DNA of 50,847 bases from Lachnospiraceae bacterium (GTDB taxonomy: Bacteria; Bacillota; Clostridia; Lachnospirales; Lachnospiraceae), in NCBI GenBank assembly GCA_021769135.1, contig JAETTM010000045.1:1-50847 (forward strand), given 5' to 3'. The position numbers and the translations under genes are program-made. Positions within the stretch are counted from its first letter, which is position 1; every line of letters begins with the position of its first letter. The notes beneath the pieces are model-generated. The model saw nothing but the letters and a program-made list of their open reading frames with translations, searched no databases and was not told the origin of the DNA. Shown one piece after another: positions 42,465 to 50,801 of the stretch.

Positions 42465-43424
42465 TCATCCGCCCACCACATTCCTCTCCACCCCTTCATA
42501 AAAGGCCTTAATATTCTTATAAGTTTCCTCAACCACCCTGTTTCTCGCCTCAATGCTGGCCCATGCCAGATGGGGGGTAATAATCAGCTTATTGCTGTCC
42601 ATAATCCTGCTCAAAGGGTTGGATTCCTTCATAGGTTCTGTTCCCGTCACATCCAGCCCGGCACCGGCAATCATGCCCTCGGTCAAGGCAGTATACAGCG
42701 CTTCGTCATCCACCACCGGTCCTCTGGCCACATTAATCAGTATAGCCGATTTTTTCATTTTCCTAAGGGCATCCAAGTCAATCAGTTTCCTCGTCTTATC
42801 GCTTAACGGGCAATGCAGGGATAAGAAATCCGACTTTTGCAGCAATGTGTCAAAATCCACCCTTTCATAATCCGTACATGTGCTGTTCCCGGAAGCGGAA
42901 TAAAAAATAACCTTGCACCCGAAGGCTTCCGCAATCTTCGCCACCCTCCTTCCGATATTTCCCATTCCTACAATCCCCCAGACCTTCCCTTCCAGTTCCG
43001 TAAAGGGTATATCAAAATTGGAAAACCTGCTCTGTGCCGCGTATTCCCCGGATTTTACATAATGGTCATAATGATGCAGCTTTTCCAGCACATAAAAGCA
43101 GAGGGCAAATGTATGCTGCGCTACCGCCGCCGTAGAATAATCCACCACGTTGGCCACCCGGATTCCCTTCTCCCTGCAGTACTCCAAATCTATATTGTCA
43201 AACCCTGTAGCGAACTCGCAAATCAGCTTCAGAGAAGCCGCATCCTTCAGCGTCTCCCTGTTTAAGGGCGCTTTATTGGCAATAACAATATCCGCCTCTT
43301 TCACCCGCTCTTCCACTTCCCCGGCCACGGTATTATGGTAAATCACCGTTTCCCCCAATTCCTTAAGGCAGTCTACCGAAACGTCATCGCCTACGCTGCC
43401 CCTCTCCAGAATTACTATTTTCAT
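42465..43424 (-). CDS. D-2-hydroxyacid dehydrogenase, NAD(P)-dependent
   Basis: The 319-residue protein carries the Rossmann motif GIVGMGNIGRRVAK, followed by the catalytic set: Arg in NVARGPVVDD, Glu in DVTGTEPM and His in ITPHLAWAS. This is the layout of glycerate, lactate and hydroxypyruvate reductases of the D-isomer family. The substrate cannot be fixed; glycerate dehydrogenase-like is most plausible from the GTEPM and LAWAS variants. AAGGATGGGA precedes ATG 43424. The open frame to 43481 has no start signal. It appears monocistronic. Confidence 0.92.
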   Translation of the reverse strand: MKIVILERGSVGDDVSVDCLKELGETVIYHNTVAGEVEERVKEADIVIANKAPLNRETLKDAASLKLICEFATGFDNIDLEYCREKGIRVANVVDYSTAAVAQHTFALCFYVLEKLHHYDHYVKSGEYAAQSRFSNFDIPFTELEGKVWGIVGMGNIGRRVAKIAEAFGCKVIFYSASGNSTCTDYERVDFDTLLQKSDFLSLHCPLSDKTRKLIDLDALRKMKKSAILINVARGPVVDDEALYTALTEGMIAGAGLDVTGTEPMKESNPLSRIMDSNKLIITPHLAWASIEARNRVVEETYKNIKAFYEGVERNVVGG

Positions 43425-43454
43425 AAAAATCCCATCCTTTCCCAAATGTGTGGG

Positions 43455-43541
43455 GTATTTGACCCTCGCGGCATTCGCCAAGTCGGATTGTTGACTTTAT
43501 GCTCGTGCACGCACGGCACTTGGCTCATTGCTCGCGGGAAT
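43455..43541. repeat. Palindromic intergenic repeat element of about 85 bp
   Basis: The left arm (CTCGCGGCATTCGCCAAGT) and the right arm (ACTTGGCTCATTGCTCGCGG) are imperfect reverse complements enclosing GTGCACG-rich loop sequence. It is GC-rich and non-coding, directly before the terminator of the HPr-like gene. I believe similar sequence occurs repeatedly in gut Lachnospiraceae genomes, but this cannot be verified here. Confidence 0.6.
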
Positions 43542-43582
43542 AATAAAACCGCCCGGCTCAGTTATGAACCAAACCCGGCGGT
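43541..43582 (-). terminator. Terminator of HPr-like gene
   Basis: Minus strand: ACCGCCGGGTTT pairs with CCGGGCGGT, followed by TTTTATTATT. It lies 22 bases after the stop codon. Confidence 0.75.
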
Positions 43583-43603
43583 CTCCCCACGAACATATTA
43601 CTT

Positions 43604-43864
43604 CTAAATAGCAATATCCATGTTTTCCCCCACAATGCAAAACGCAATCTTATCCAGGATTTCCTCCACTGCCTTATTATCATCGGTGTGAAGCTTTAAC
43701 TCCAACTCCCGATGTAATCCAAAACCTATAATCCCTAACATGGATTTCCCATCAATTATCTGCCTTCCACTCTGCAAATCAATATTAAACGGGTAATCCT
43801 CAATAGCCACTACAAATCTTTGGCAATCTTCCATCGTCTGAAATAAAACTCTGATTGGTTCCAC
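43604..43864 (-). CDS. HPr-like protein lacking the active-site histidine
   Basis: The 86-residue protein follows the HPr fold from residue 18 on: FVVAIEDYPFNIDL, IDGKSMLGIIGFGL, ELELKLHTDD, then the final helix. The segment DGKSMLGI matches the region of HPr around regulatory Ser46. The N-terminal loop that should contain His15 in the form H-x-R-P reads FQTMEDCQRF, with no histidine. It therefore cannot transfer PTS phosphate the usual way and resembles Bacillus Crh in logic. The start is GTG 43864 with AAGG and GGAG upstream. It is monocistronic with its own terminator. Confidence 0.8.
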   Translation of the reverse strand: MEPIRVLFQTMEDCQRFVVAIEDYPFNIDLQSGRQIIDGKSMLGIIGFGLHRELELKLHTDDNKAVEEILDKIAFCIVGENMDIAI

Positions 43865-44039
43865 TGTACCTTCTCTCCTTTCTTGAAAACATTTCCCCCT
43901 TTCATCTATCCTTGTAGCCCTGATTAATTATTTACCCCCATTCTAACATGAAACTTCACAAAAATATATTGAATTTCTATAAAGTTCATTAATTTTTCAC
44001 GAATTATTTTCCAGTCAGGCCACATTCGCCGCTATCAAA

Positions 44040-45116
44040 CTATGTCTTACTGAAATACATGGCGAACTCCGTCCTCCCATCCCACAGAGTCTCCGCCTTC
44101 ATATATCCCTTTTCCCCTTCCAGCACTTCCCTTGCAATGGTGAGCCCCAGCCCGACTCCTTCGGATTTTCCGGCCTCTTTCCCCCTGTAAAAGCGCTTAA
44201 AAACCTTGTGATATTCATCCTTTTCTATTTTTATCCCATAATTGCGCACTGCCACACATACATACCCGGTAAGCTCCGTCACCTGAATTTCCATGCTGCT
44301 GCCTTCATTTCCATATTTCACCCCATTATCCAGCACATTAAAAATCGCTTCCGCCGTCCATTTTCCGTCCACCATGGCAAAAGTATGTTTTTCTCCCGTC
44401 AGTTCTATATTCATCCCTTTCTGCACAGCCTTTTCCATCACCTGGTTTACCGCTTCCAAAATCACCGGCAGCAAATCCTGCCTTTCCGGCCTTTGGCGGA
44501 TAATCCCTGTCTCCATTCGGGAAATTTTGGAGAACCCCTCCCCCAGCCAGCTTAGTTTCTTAGCCTGCGCCTCTATATAACATGTAAATTTTTCTCTTTC
44601 CTCCCGCGTCAAATCCTCCCTTTTCAAAAAACCGCCATACAGGCCGATATTTGTAATCGGCGTATTAATCTGATGAACCAGATTCCCGATATTTTCATCC
44701 AACTGCCTTCGCATTTCCTGTTCCCTTACTTCATAACAACGCATCATATCGTATAATTTCAAAAGCTGCCCTTGCAGCTTGGATAATGCCGTATCCTCCT
44801 GCGGGCAAAAAGCCTCCCTTTCCTTCCCGTTGCCCGCAGAAGTCAAATCCTCCGCCAAATCGCTCAGCTTCTCCAAAGTGCTGTTCACCTCTTTTGCCAC
44901 CGCAAAATAAACGCCGCAAAGCACCCCCAGATTTCCTGCCCCAGACAGCAATGTCAAAATTGCCAGCTTAGGAAACACTTCCTGCGCGTTCCCGTCGGTG
45001 CCTCCCCAAAACAGCCAAACTGCCGCCGCAAAAAACATAAAAAGCAGCATAACCATAACGCCTATGCCGCCTTTCCAAATCCTGTCTGCCCTTTCCCCTT
45101 CTCCCGTTTTTCTCAT
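44040..45116 (-). CDS. Histidine kinase of intramembrane-sensing type
   Basis: The 358-residue kinase has two closely spaced membrane segments (residues 16-38 and 49-72) separated by only about ten residues, so it has almost no extracellular sensor. The H-box VHQINTPITN has His148, and the ATPase domain shows NVLDNGVKYG and GVGLGLTIAREV. This is the architecture of BceS-like kinases, which are informed by their partner ABC transporter. It is the last gene of the operon, 12 bases after the response regulator. Confidence 0.92.
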   Translation of the reverse strand: MRKTGEGERADRIWKGGIGVMVMLLFMFFAAAVWLFWGGTDGNAQEVFPKLAILTLLSGAGNLGVLCGVYFAVAKEVNSTLEKLSDLAEDLTSAGNGKEREAFCPQEDTALSKLQGQLLKLYDMMRCYEVREQEMRRQLDENIGNLVHQINTPITNIGLYGGFLKREDLTREEREKFTCYIEAQAKKLSWLGEGFSKISRMETGIIRQRPERQDLLPVILEAVNQVMEKAVQKGMNIELTGEKHTFAMVDGKWTAEAIFNVLDNGVKYGNEGSSMEIQVTELTGYVCVAVRNYGIKIEKDEYHKVFKRFYRGKEAGKSEGVGLGLTIAREVLEGEKGYMKAETLWDGRTEFAMYFSKT

Positions 45117-45128
45117 TTCCGCTTTCCC

Positions 45129-45800
45129 TCATTCCCATTTATAACCGATTCCGAATACCGTCCTGATATGCGCCGGCTTTTCCGGATTAACCTCTACCTT
45201 TTCCCGCAGCCTGTGGATGCTCACATTCAATGTTCTGTCCTCCACATACCGCTCCTGAACATCCCATATCTTTTCCAAAAGCGTTTCCCGCGTAAGCACC
45301 ATCCCCTTATTTGAAATCAAAATCTCCAGAAGTTTTACCTCCAATGCCGTCAGCTCTATTTTCTCCCCCCGCTTATGCAATGTCTTATTCGCAAAATCAT
45401 ACACCAGCTCCCCATCCGCATATATCTTCCCGGAAGCCCTTTCGCTCCGTTTCAGCACCGCCCCTATTTTCATTACCAGAACTGCTATGGAAAAAGGCTT
45501 CGTGATATAATCATCACACCCCAGGCCAAACCCTTTCAGCATATCCTCCTCGGAGTTCCTGGCCGTAAGAAAAAGAACCGGCACCGGTTGTCCGGCAAGA
45601 ACATTTTTTAAAAACTCCCTGCCATCCCCATCCGGCAGATTAATGTCCAAAAGTATCAGGTTCATCTGCTGCCCCAGCCTCTTTCGCGCCTCCCCCAGAG
45701 AATAAGCGCTATGCACCGCATACCCCTCCTTCTCTAGGGCAAACGCAATCCCGTCATTTAACATCCTGTCATCCTCTATGATTAAAATATGCCTTTTCAT
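45129..45800 (-). CDS. OmpR-family response regulator of ABC-transporter operon
   Basis: The receiver begins HILIIEDDRML and has phosphoacceptor Asp in LLDINLPDGDG and Lys in DDYITKPFS. The winged-helix effector ends GIGYKWE. ATG 45800 overlaps the permease stop as ATGA and has GGAGG 4 bases away, which settles the start over 45875. It should bind the 11-bp-spaced repeat at 49181-49197 and activate its own operon when the kinase signals. It belongs with the kinase immediately downstream. Confidence 0.94.
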   Translation of the reverse strand: MKRHILIIEDDRMLNDGIAFALEKEGYAVHSAYSLGEARKRLGQQMNLILLDINLPDGDGREFLKNVLAGQPVPVLFLTARNSEEDMLKGFGLGCDDYITKPFSIAVLVMKIGAVLKRSERASGKIYADGELVYDFANKTLHKRGEKIELTALEVKLLEILISNKGMVLTRETLLEKIWDVQERYVEDRTLNVSIHRLREKVEVNPEKPAHIRTVFGIGYKWE

Positions 45801-48364
45801 GCAACCTCCCGCAGCCGCTCCACCACCGATTTCCTGTTCATCGCTTTCGTCAAAATATGCGCCATCACCCCGCAAAGCAATATGGAAAACACCAAAAGCA
45901 GCGCCAGGGCCTGTAAAAATTCCGGCAGGGAAAAGCCGGTGAACTGATAATTCAGTCCAAGGGCATAAGTAAGGGGAGCCCCCACTGCCGCGGCCAAGCC
46001 TACCGCCGAAAAAACGTAGCGGGCATACTGGCCAAAAAGAGCCATTTCCATTTGCCTTTTCGTCATACCTATCGACTGCATCGCCGCATATTCCAGCCTG
46101 CGGGCGGACAGCTCCGTAGCCACCGTATTCATCACATTAGAAATGCCAATCAGCCCTACAATACCGGCTATAAACATGCCAATCGCCCCTATAATCCTCT
46201 TCTCTTCATTAAAATGCATCTCGTCTTCATATTCCGACTGGAAGTACAGCTGTAAATTGCCATCTTCCCCTATCGCTTTTTGAATCGCCTCATACTCCTC
46301 CCTTTCCTCTTCCAGGGAAATATGTCCGTTTCCATCAAAGCATATCTTGCTGATATAATCCTCACAGCCGGAATAAATGCTCCGGAATGTCTCATCCGTA
46401 AGGATAATATTGGCATTTTGTATATTAGAAGTAGAAAACGGGTCTATCTCTGCAATAATTGCCAGCACTGTAAATTTTTTCTCTACATATCGATTGGCAT
46501 CGGCATCATAAAACGAGATTTCCACCTCATCCCCCGCATGCACTTGATAGCCCCCACCTTCACCCGTTATTCCCCTGCCTCCATTCTGTTTCCGCTGGTA
46601 AATCATATAATTCCCCGAAGCGAATTTCTTTTCATCCAGTTCCCCTTCCAATACCTTAAAATATTTTTCTTCATCAGTCAAATATTCCGCATCCATCCCC
46701 AGCACCTCTAACTGATAATTCCCCCGTTCGCTTTCCCTGATTCCATAATAGTATTTTTCCGCACCTTCCTCTTTCAACCCCTCATTGTAAGCCTCTACGT
46801 CACGGGCAATTTCCCCGTTTTTCCCAATCTCCCCAGTAGAGGAAAGATATATGGCGGCCTCTCCATCCACTTCAACATAATCCGGCATCGTCCTGGCCTG
46901 ATAATATATCCTGAAATTCTCCGCAAAAGGAAACCCTGCCAATTCTTCCGCCAGTTTCCGGGAAATGGGCTGATAGGCTTCATCCAATGACCACATGCTC
47001 CCTTTATGGCTAATCCTGAAATCCGTCTCATTATACCGCTCTCTCATCACATCCACGCGATACCCAATTGATAAGGTATACACCGCCAGAAAAAGAATGC
47101 CGCTCAAAGAAAATGACAAAATAGAAAAAATCCCTTTTTTCCTTTTCCCCCTGTATCTGACGGCCTCCACAGGAGAAATATTCCCGGCAGCCCGAAACGG
47201 CTTCATCGTGCTGATGTATACCGTAACCCAGGAGAAAAATGCCCCTAAAACAAAAACCTCCAAAACTCCTGCCGTCTGATAATACCCCTTAACCCCTTCC
47301 GCAAATGAGCAAATAATTTCCCTGCCCGCAATCTTTCCGGTTCCAAAGCCAATCAGAGAGCCCGCCGCAATCCCTTTCCAGGCAATCCGGTTCATCTGGA
47401 TAAACAGCATGCGGCGCAGCTGCCCGGATGTCATTCCGATGGTTTTTAGTTCCCCATAAAAACGGATATCATTTGTAATTGAAATGTCAAAAATATTGTA
47501 TATAAAAAAATATCCGCACAGCATAACCAAAAATACAATAAGGAAAACAGGTATGATAAAAACAGCGCTCATGTCGCTCATTTTATATCCGCTGCTACTC
47601 GCCCCGGAGGCATTTGCCACTTCTTCCAGCTTTTCATATTTATCATGTCCAAATCTGAAAAAATCCAGATTATTTAATTTCACGTAAATAATATCGCGCC
47701 CCGAAGAAAGTTCCGGGTTATATACGCTGATAAAGCTTTCATCCGTATATATTTCTTCATAGATTTCTTTCACATTGCGGAGGGGATTATTATAATACCC
47801 GCATACGTTCATCGATATTTCCTTTTCCACATCTTCCCCGTTTTCCCGGACAACAACCATAAGCGGATAAGAAATCCCCACTTCCTCTTCCAAGCCCAGC
47901 CTCTTCGACATCGTATCGGATAAAAGTATCTCATTTTCTTTCTCAGGATACTTCCCTGTAATCAAATCGACCATATTTTTTTCATAATGTACCTTGTCCG
48001 CCGCAAATAGCCTGACTTCCACACCGGCAAATTCCCTGTTATGCAGATATGTGCTGCTGCATCTTTTCACATGGGCGGCCCAATCGACTTGGGGAAGCGC
48101 CCTTACCTTTTCCAGCACCTCCTCATCTCCATAAACGCAGTTTCCGTCTGCGCCAGGCCCCGGCGCTGCCGTAACCGCCAGGGAAACTGTCCGCACCAGG
48201 CTCAATCCCACAGTGAAAATCAAAGTAATGAGAATCGTTGTGAGCGTAACAGCCAGTACCGCCATCCGGTTTCTCGCCTTATGCGCCCTATACTCTTCTA
48301 TGGCCAGTTCTTTTTCTATCCCTGTATTGGAATTTCTATACATTATGCTCATATCGATATTCAT
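45797..48364 (-). CDS. FtsX-family ABC transporter permease
   Basis: An 855-residue permease with an N-terminal membrane segment (35-60), a soluble domain of about 220 residues, a helix cluster around 280-400 including IGMTSGQLRRML, a second large extracellular domain of about 280 residues (to about 745) and a C-terminal helix cluster with MQSIGMTKRQMEMALF. Two FtsX-type repeats are seen, and the GMT motifs interact with the ATPase. Its size exceeds the approximately 640 residues of BceB and resembles the long permeases of peptide-antibiotic detoxification systems. ATG 48364 follows GGAAAGG. It is translationally coupled to the response regulator. Confidence 0.92.
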   Translation of the reverse strand: MNIDMSIMYRNSNTGIEKELAIEEYRAHKARNRMAVLAVTLTTILITLIFTVGLSLVRTVSLAVTAAPGPGADGNCVYGDEEVLEKVRALPQVDWAAHVKRCSSTYLHNREFAGVEVRLFAADKVHYEKNMVDLITGKYPEKENEILLSDTMSKRLGLEEEVGISYPLMVVVRENGEDVEKEISMNVCGYYNNPLRNVKEIYEEIYTDESFISVYNPELSSGRDIIYVKLNNLDFFRFGHDKYEKLEEVANASGASSSGYKMSDMSAVFIIPVFLIVFLVMLCGYFFIYNIFDISITNDIRFYGELKTIGMTSGQLRRMLFIQMNRIAWKGIAAGSLIGFGTGKIAGREIICSFAEGVKGYYQTAGVLEVFVLGAFFSWVTVYISTMKPFRAAGNISPVEAVRYRGKRKKGIFSILSFSLSGILFLAVYTLSIGYRVDVMRERYNETDFRISHKGSMWSLDEAYQPISRKLAEELAGFPFAENFRIYYQARTMPDYVEVDGEAAIYLSSTGEIGKNGEIARDVEAYNEGLKEEGAEKYYYGIRESERGNYQLEVLGMDAEYLTDEEKYFKVLEGELDEKKFASGNYMIYQRKQNGGRGITGEGGGYQVHAGDEVEISFYDADANRYVEKKFTVLAIIAEIDPFSTSNIQNANIILTDETFRSIYSGCEDYISKICFDGNGHISLEEEREEYEAIQKAIGEDGNLQLYFQSEYEDEMHFNEEKRIIGAIGMFIAGIVGLIGISNVMNTVATELSARRLEYAAMQSIGMTKRQMEMALFGQYARYVFSAVGLAAAVGAPLTYALGLNYQFTGFSLPEFLQALALLLVFSILLCGVMAHILTKAMNRKSVVERLREVA

Positions 48365-48422
48365 ATCCTTTCCTTCATACCCTCTGGCAGCTAATGATAC
48401 CGCAAGTCAGCACCCATTTCTC

Positions 48423-49085
48423 TCACACCAGTTTTCCGTCCTCCAAATGAATGATATCGTCGGCCAGCTGGGCGATAGCTTCGTTATGGGTAATCATTAT
48501 GATTGTCTGGTTAAATTCCTTTTCCGTCATTTTCAGAAGCCCCATGACTTCCGCCCCGGTACGGGAATCCAGGTTTCCTGTTGGCTCATCAGCCAGAAGT
48601 ACCGCCGGTTTTGCCGCAATTGCCCTGGCAATCGCCACCCTTTGCTGCTGCCCGCCGGACAGCTGGTTCGGATAACTTTCCATTTTTTCCTCAATCCCCA
48701 GCGTTTTGCATATATGCCTGATATATTCCCCATCCGGCTTATTTCCATCCAGACGGATGGGGAGGGTAATATTTTTATATATATTCAGTGTGGATATCAG
48801 ATTGTAATTCTGGAAAACAAAGCCGATATTCCGGCGGCGGAACACGGTCCGTTCATCATCGTTCATTTTCAGGACGGATTTTCCCCCTATCATTACTTCT
48901 CCTTCATCGGCATAGTCCAAGCCGCCTATCAGGTTCAGAAGGGTAGTTTTTCCGCTGCCCGAAGTGCCCACAATAGCCGTAAAGCTTCCCTTTTCCACGG
49001 AAAAGCTTATGCCGTCCACAGCCTTTATCAGGCTTTCGCCGCTGCCATAATATTTTTTTAAGTTCCGTACCGCCAGAATTTCCAT
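48423..49085 (-). CDS. ABC transporter ATP-binding protein
   Basis: The 220-residue ATPase has Walker [10 protein letters not shown], the Q-loop in VFQNYNL, the signature [14 protein letters not shown], Walker [13 protein letters not shown] and the H-loop ITHNEA. This is the LolD/MacB/BceA class. It energises the permease encoded 58 bases downstream. I start at ATG 49085, 9 bases after AGGAG. The frame extends to 49109 without a signal. It is the first gene of the four-gene operon. Confidence 0.95.
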   Translation of the reverse strand: MEILAVRNLKKYYGSGESLIKAVDGISFSVEKGSFTAIVGTSGSGKTTLLNLIGGLDYADEGEVMIGGKSVLKMNDDERTVFRRRNIGFVFQNYNLISTLNIYKNITLPIRLDGNKPDGEYIRHICKTLGIEEKMESYPNQLSGGQQQRVAIARAIAAKPAVLLADEPTGNLDSRTGAEVMGLLKMTEKEFNQTIIMITHNEAIAQLADDIIHLEDGKLV

Positions 49086-49164
49086 ATATTTTGTTCTCCT
49101 ATTCTGCACAATTCGCCATTGGCAAGTGACAGTTTCGCAATTTCCTACTTGCCATTTTAGAGAT

Positions 49165-49197
49165 ATTATAAATGGGAAGTGTTACATTTAGGTTACA
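49165..49197 (-). promoter_or_regulatory. Promoter with response-regulator direct repeat
   Basis: A -10 TATAAT (49170-49165) lacks a good -35. In its place, TGTAAC occurs twice on the minus strand, at 49197-49192 and 49186-49181, exactly 11 bp apart. Direct repeats one helical turn apart over a weak -35 are the usual OmpR-family activator site. Confidence 0.62.
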
Positions 49198-49239
49198 TTT
49201 TATGGTTTAAAACATTTAGTATTATCAAGTTGAGCCATA

Positions 49240-50022
49240 CTAGTTTAAGGAGTATATCAATAACACACAAATTACAATGATTGCCAGGGCCGCAAATATG
49301 ACTCCGATATTTATCCTCGTTTTCCCCGCTTGCTTTTTCCCTTCGTTTAATGCCCCCGCTTGCGGCCGGGCCGCTCCGCCGCCCGAAAAAGGATACATTC
49401 CCGCCACAGAGCCGCAGGATTGCTGGCCTTCCCCGCATTCGCCAGACCTCCACACAAACGCAACACGCGGCTCATCCCTTTCGGGAATCAGACCGGCGCG
49501 GCGCAAAGCGCCCACAACAGGCTTGTACAAAAGCATCGTTATCGCCGCATTTAGCCCGCCCTTGATGAAATTAAAGGGCAAAAAGGCCGGGAGCAACAAT
49601 TCCGCAATGGCTTCTCTGGGATAACCCATGTAAATCGGGGCGATTAAATAATTCCAAAGCATCATCACCGCAACCTGGCATGCACAGCCGCCGAAAAGGC
49701 CCCAAATCGCCCCTGACAGCCTGCGCCTCTTTTTGTAAATAAATGCTGCGGTACACGCGAAAGAACAGCTGGAAATGATATTCATCATGCAGCCCAAAAT
49801 ACCCGTTCCGCTGATGGTGAACATTTGCGCCAGGGAAACAATCACCGTTATCGCCAATGAGACAAGCGGCCCATAAATCAATCCGCCTATTACGATGACA
49901 ACGTCTTTCGAATCATACCTTAGAAAAAGTACGATTGGAATACGCCCAACCGCCGCCGCGATATAAGCCAGGGCACATAACATGGCTATTGTTGTAAGTT
50001 TCTTTGTTTTGCTGATATTCAT
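49240..50022 (-). CDS. ribU: RibU-like riboflavin ECF transporter S component with extra C-terminal helix
   Basis: Residues 1-185 form the six-helix S component: LTTIAMLCALAYIAAAVGRI, PIVLFLRYDSKDVVIVIGGL, GLFGGCACQ and LLPAFLPFNFIKGGLNAAIT. This fold captures riboflavin or FMN and docks with a shared ECF energising module encoded elsewhere. An FMN riboswitch in its leader supports the substrate. After the normal end (LRRAGLIPE) there is an unusual extension of about 65 residues: a Gly/Ser/Cys-rich linker and then a hydrophobic helix (IGVIFAALAIIVICVLLIYS). AAGGAGG lies 7 bases upstream of ATG 50022. Confidence 0.9.
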   Translation of the reverse strand: MNISKTKKLTTIAMLCALAYIAAAVGRIPIVLFLRYDSKDVVIVIGGLIYGPLVSLAITVIVSLAQMFTISGTGILGCMMNIISSCSFACTAAFIYKKRRRLSGAIWGLFGGCACQVAVMMLWNYLIAPIYMGYPREAIAELLLPAFLPFNFIKGGLNAAITMLLYKPVVGALRRAGLIPERDEPRVAFVWRSGECGEGQQSCGSVAGMYPFSGGGAARPQAGALNEGKKQAGKTRINIGVIFAALAIIVICVLLIYSLN

Positions 50023-50033
50023 CGGAATACCTC

Positions 50034-50081
50034 CTTAAAAAAAATTAACACTTGAAAGTATCCGAATGCCTTTCAGGTGTT
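50034..50081 (-). terminator. Riboswitch expression-platform terminator
   Basis: Minus strand: AACACCTGAAAG pairs with CTTTCAAGTGTT and is followed by AATTTTTTTT, directly before the AAGGAGG of ribU. It lies between the FMN aptamer and the gene and should form when FMN is bound. Confidence 0.8.
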
Positions 50082-50243
50082 AATATTTAAGGTGTATTAA
50101 AAATGTCAACAGAGCGGCTCATTAAAAAAAGTGCAAAATCATGGCAGGCTCATGCACTGTCTAAATCCAAACCCCCCGCAGCAGCGTCCTCGCTGCCCAC
50201 GGGAATCAATGAAACAGTACACTAATTCCGACAATTTCCATAC

Positions 50244-50355
50244 ACCTTCTTTAATCCGGACTATACCGTCGGTTTTGGAATTTCACCAAACCCCGCGCTT
50301 CCGCGCCCGCGGACTATCACCGCCGATCGGGAATTTCACCCTGCCCTGAAGACAT
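50244..50355 (-). promoter_or_regulatory. FMN riboswitch (RFN element)
   Basis: The minus-strand sequence contains the conserved RFN blocks in order: TCTTCAGGGCAGGGTGAAAT, CCCGATCGGCGGTGATAGTC, TTTGGTGAAATTCCAAAACC, GACGGTATAGTCCGGAT and AAAGAAG. The outer TCTTC/GAAGG ends can pair as P1. It controls the downstream ribU-like gene. Confidence 0.95.
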
Positions 50356-50379
50356 TACCGATATTCAATTGTTTGGATT

Positions 50380-50408
50380 ATTATAGCATTGGGGGGAGGG
50401 GGTGTCAA
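50380..50408 (-). promoter_or_regulatory. Consensus promoter of FMN-controlled transporter gene
   Basis: TTGACA at 50408-50403, a 17-base spacer, TATAAT at 50385-50380 on the minus strand, both perfect. Transcription begins near 50373, just upstream of the aptamer. Confidence 0.88.
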
Positions 50409-50487
50409 TTTTTTTAATTATCAATGGGAAAAGCTCGTAACAGAACTGCCACAAAAACCCACCATAATACTGTCTCGCGCTATAGTA

Positions 50488-50733
50488 CTACAGTAAAACA
50501 TCCTCCAAGTACAAAACCCCAAATTTATCATAAATCCTTATGTACTTTACTTTCATTGCCTTCTGATTGCGGATATACAAATCTGTTGAAGCAAAGAAAA
50601 AAGATTCCGCATACTTTTTTCCATTTCCATCTTCCGCAACGCACAAATGATTATATCCCCGATTCTTTTTCTCAAATAAAATATATTTTGCCTTTAGGTT
50701 AGAACCTATTAAAGACGCATTGAAATTAATAAC
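50488..50733 (-). pseudogene. Coding-like remnant without start codon
   Basis: Between an in-frame TGA and a TAG, the minus strand reads 81 codons of protein-like sequence, including YILFEKKNRGYNHLCVAEDG, KKYAESFFFASTDLYI and KYIRIYDKFGVLYLEDVLL. There is no Met start at the beginning and no ribosome-binding site in a useful place. It looks like an internal or C-terminal piece of a degraded gene. I do not recognise the family. Confidence 0.4.
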
Positions 50734-50801
50734 TCAAACTTCCCACAATAAAAATGGGATTCGCACCTTGAAAAATCAATACTTTAGCCCACAAAATACC
50801 C

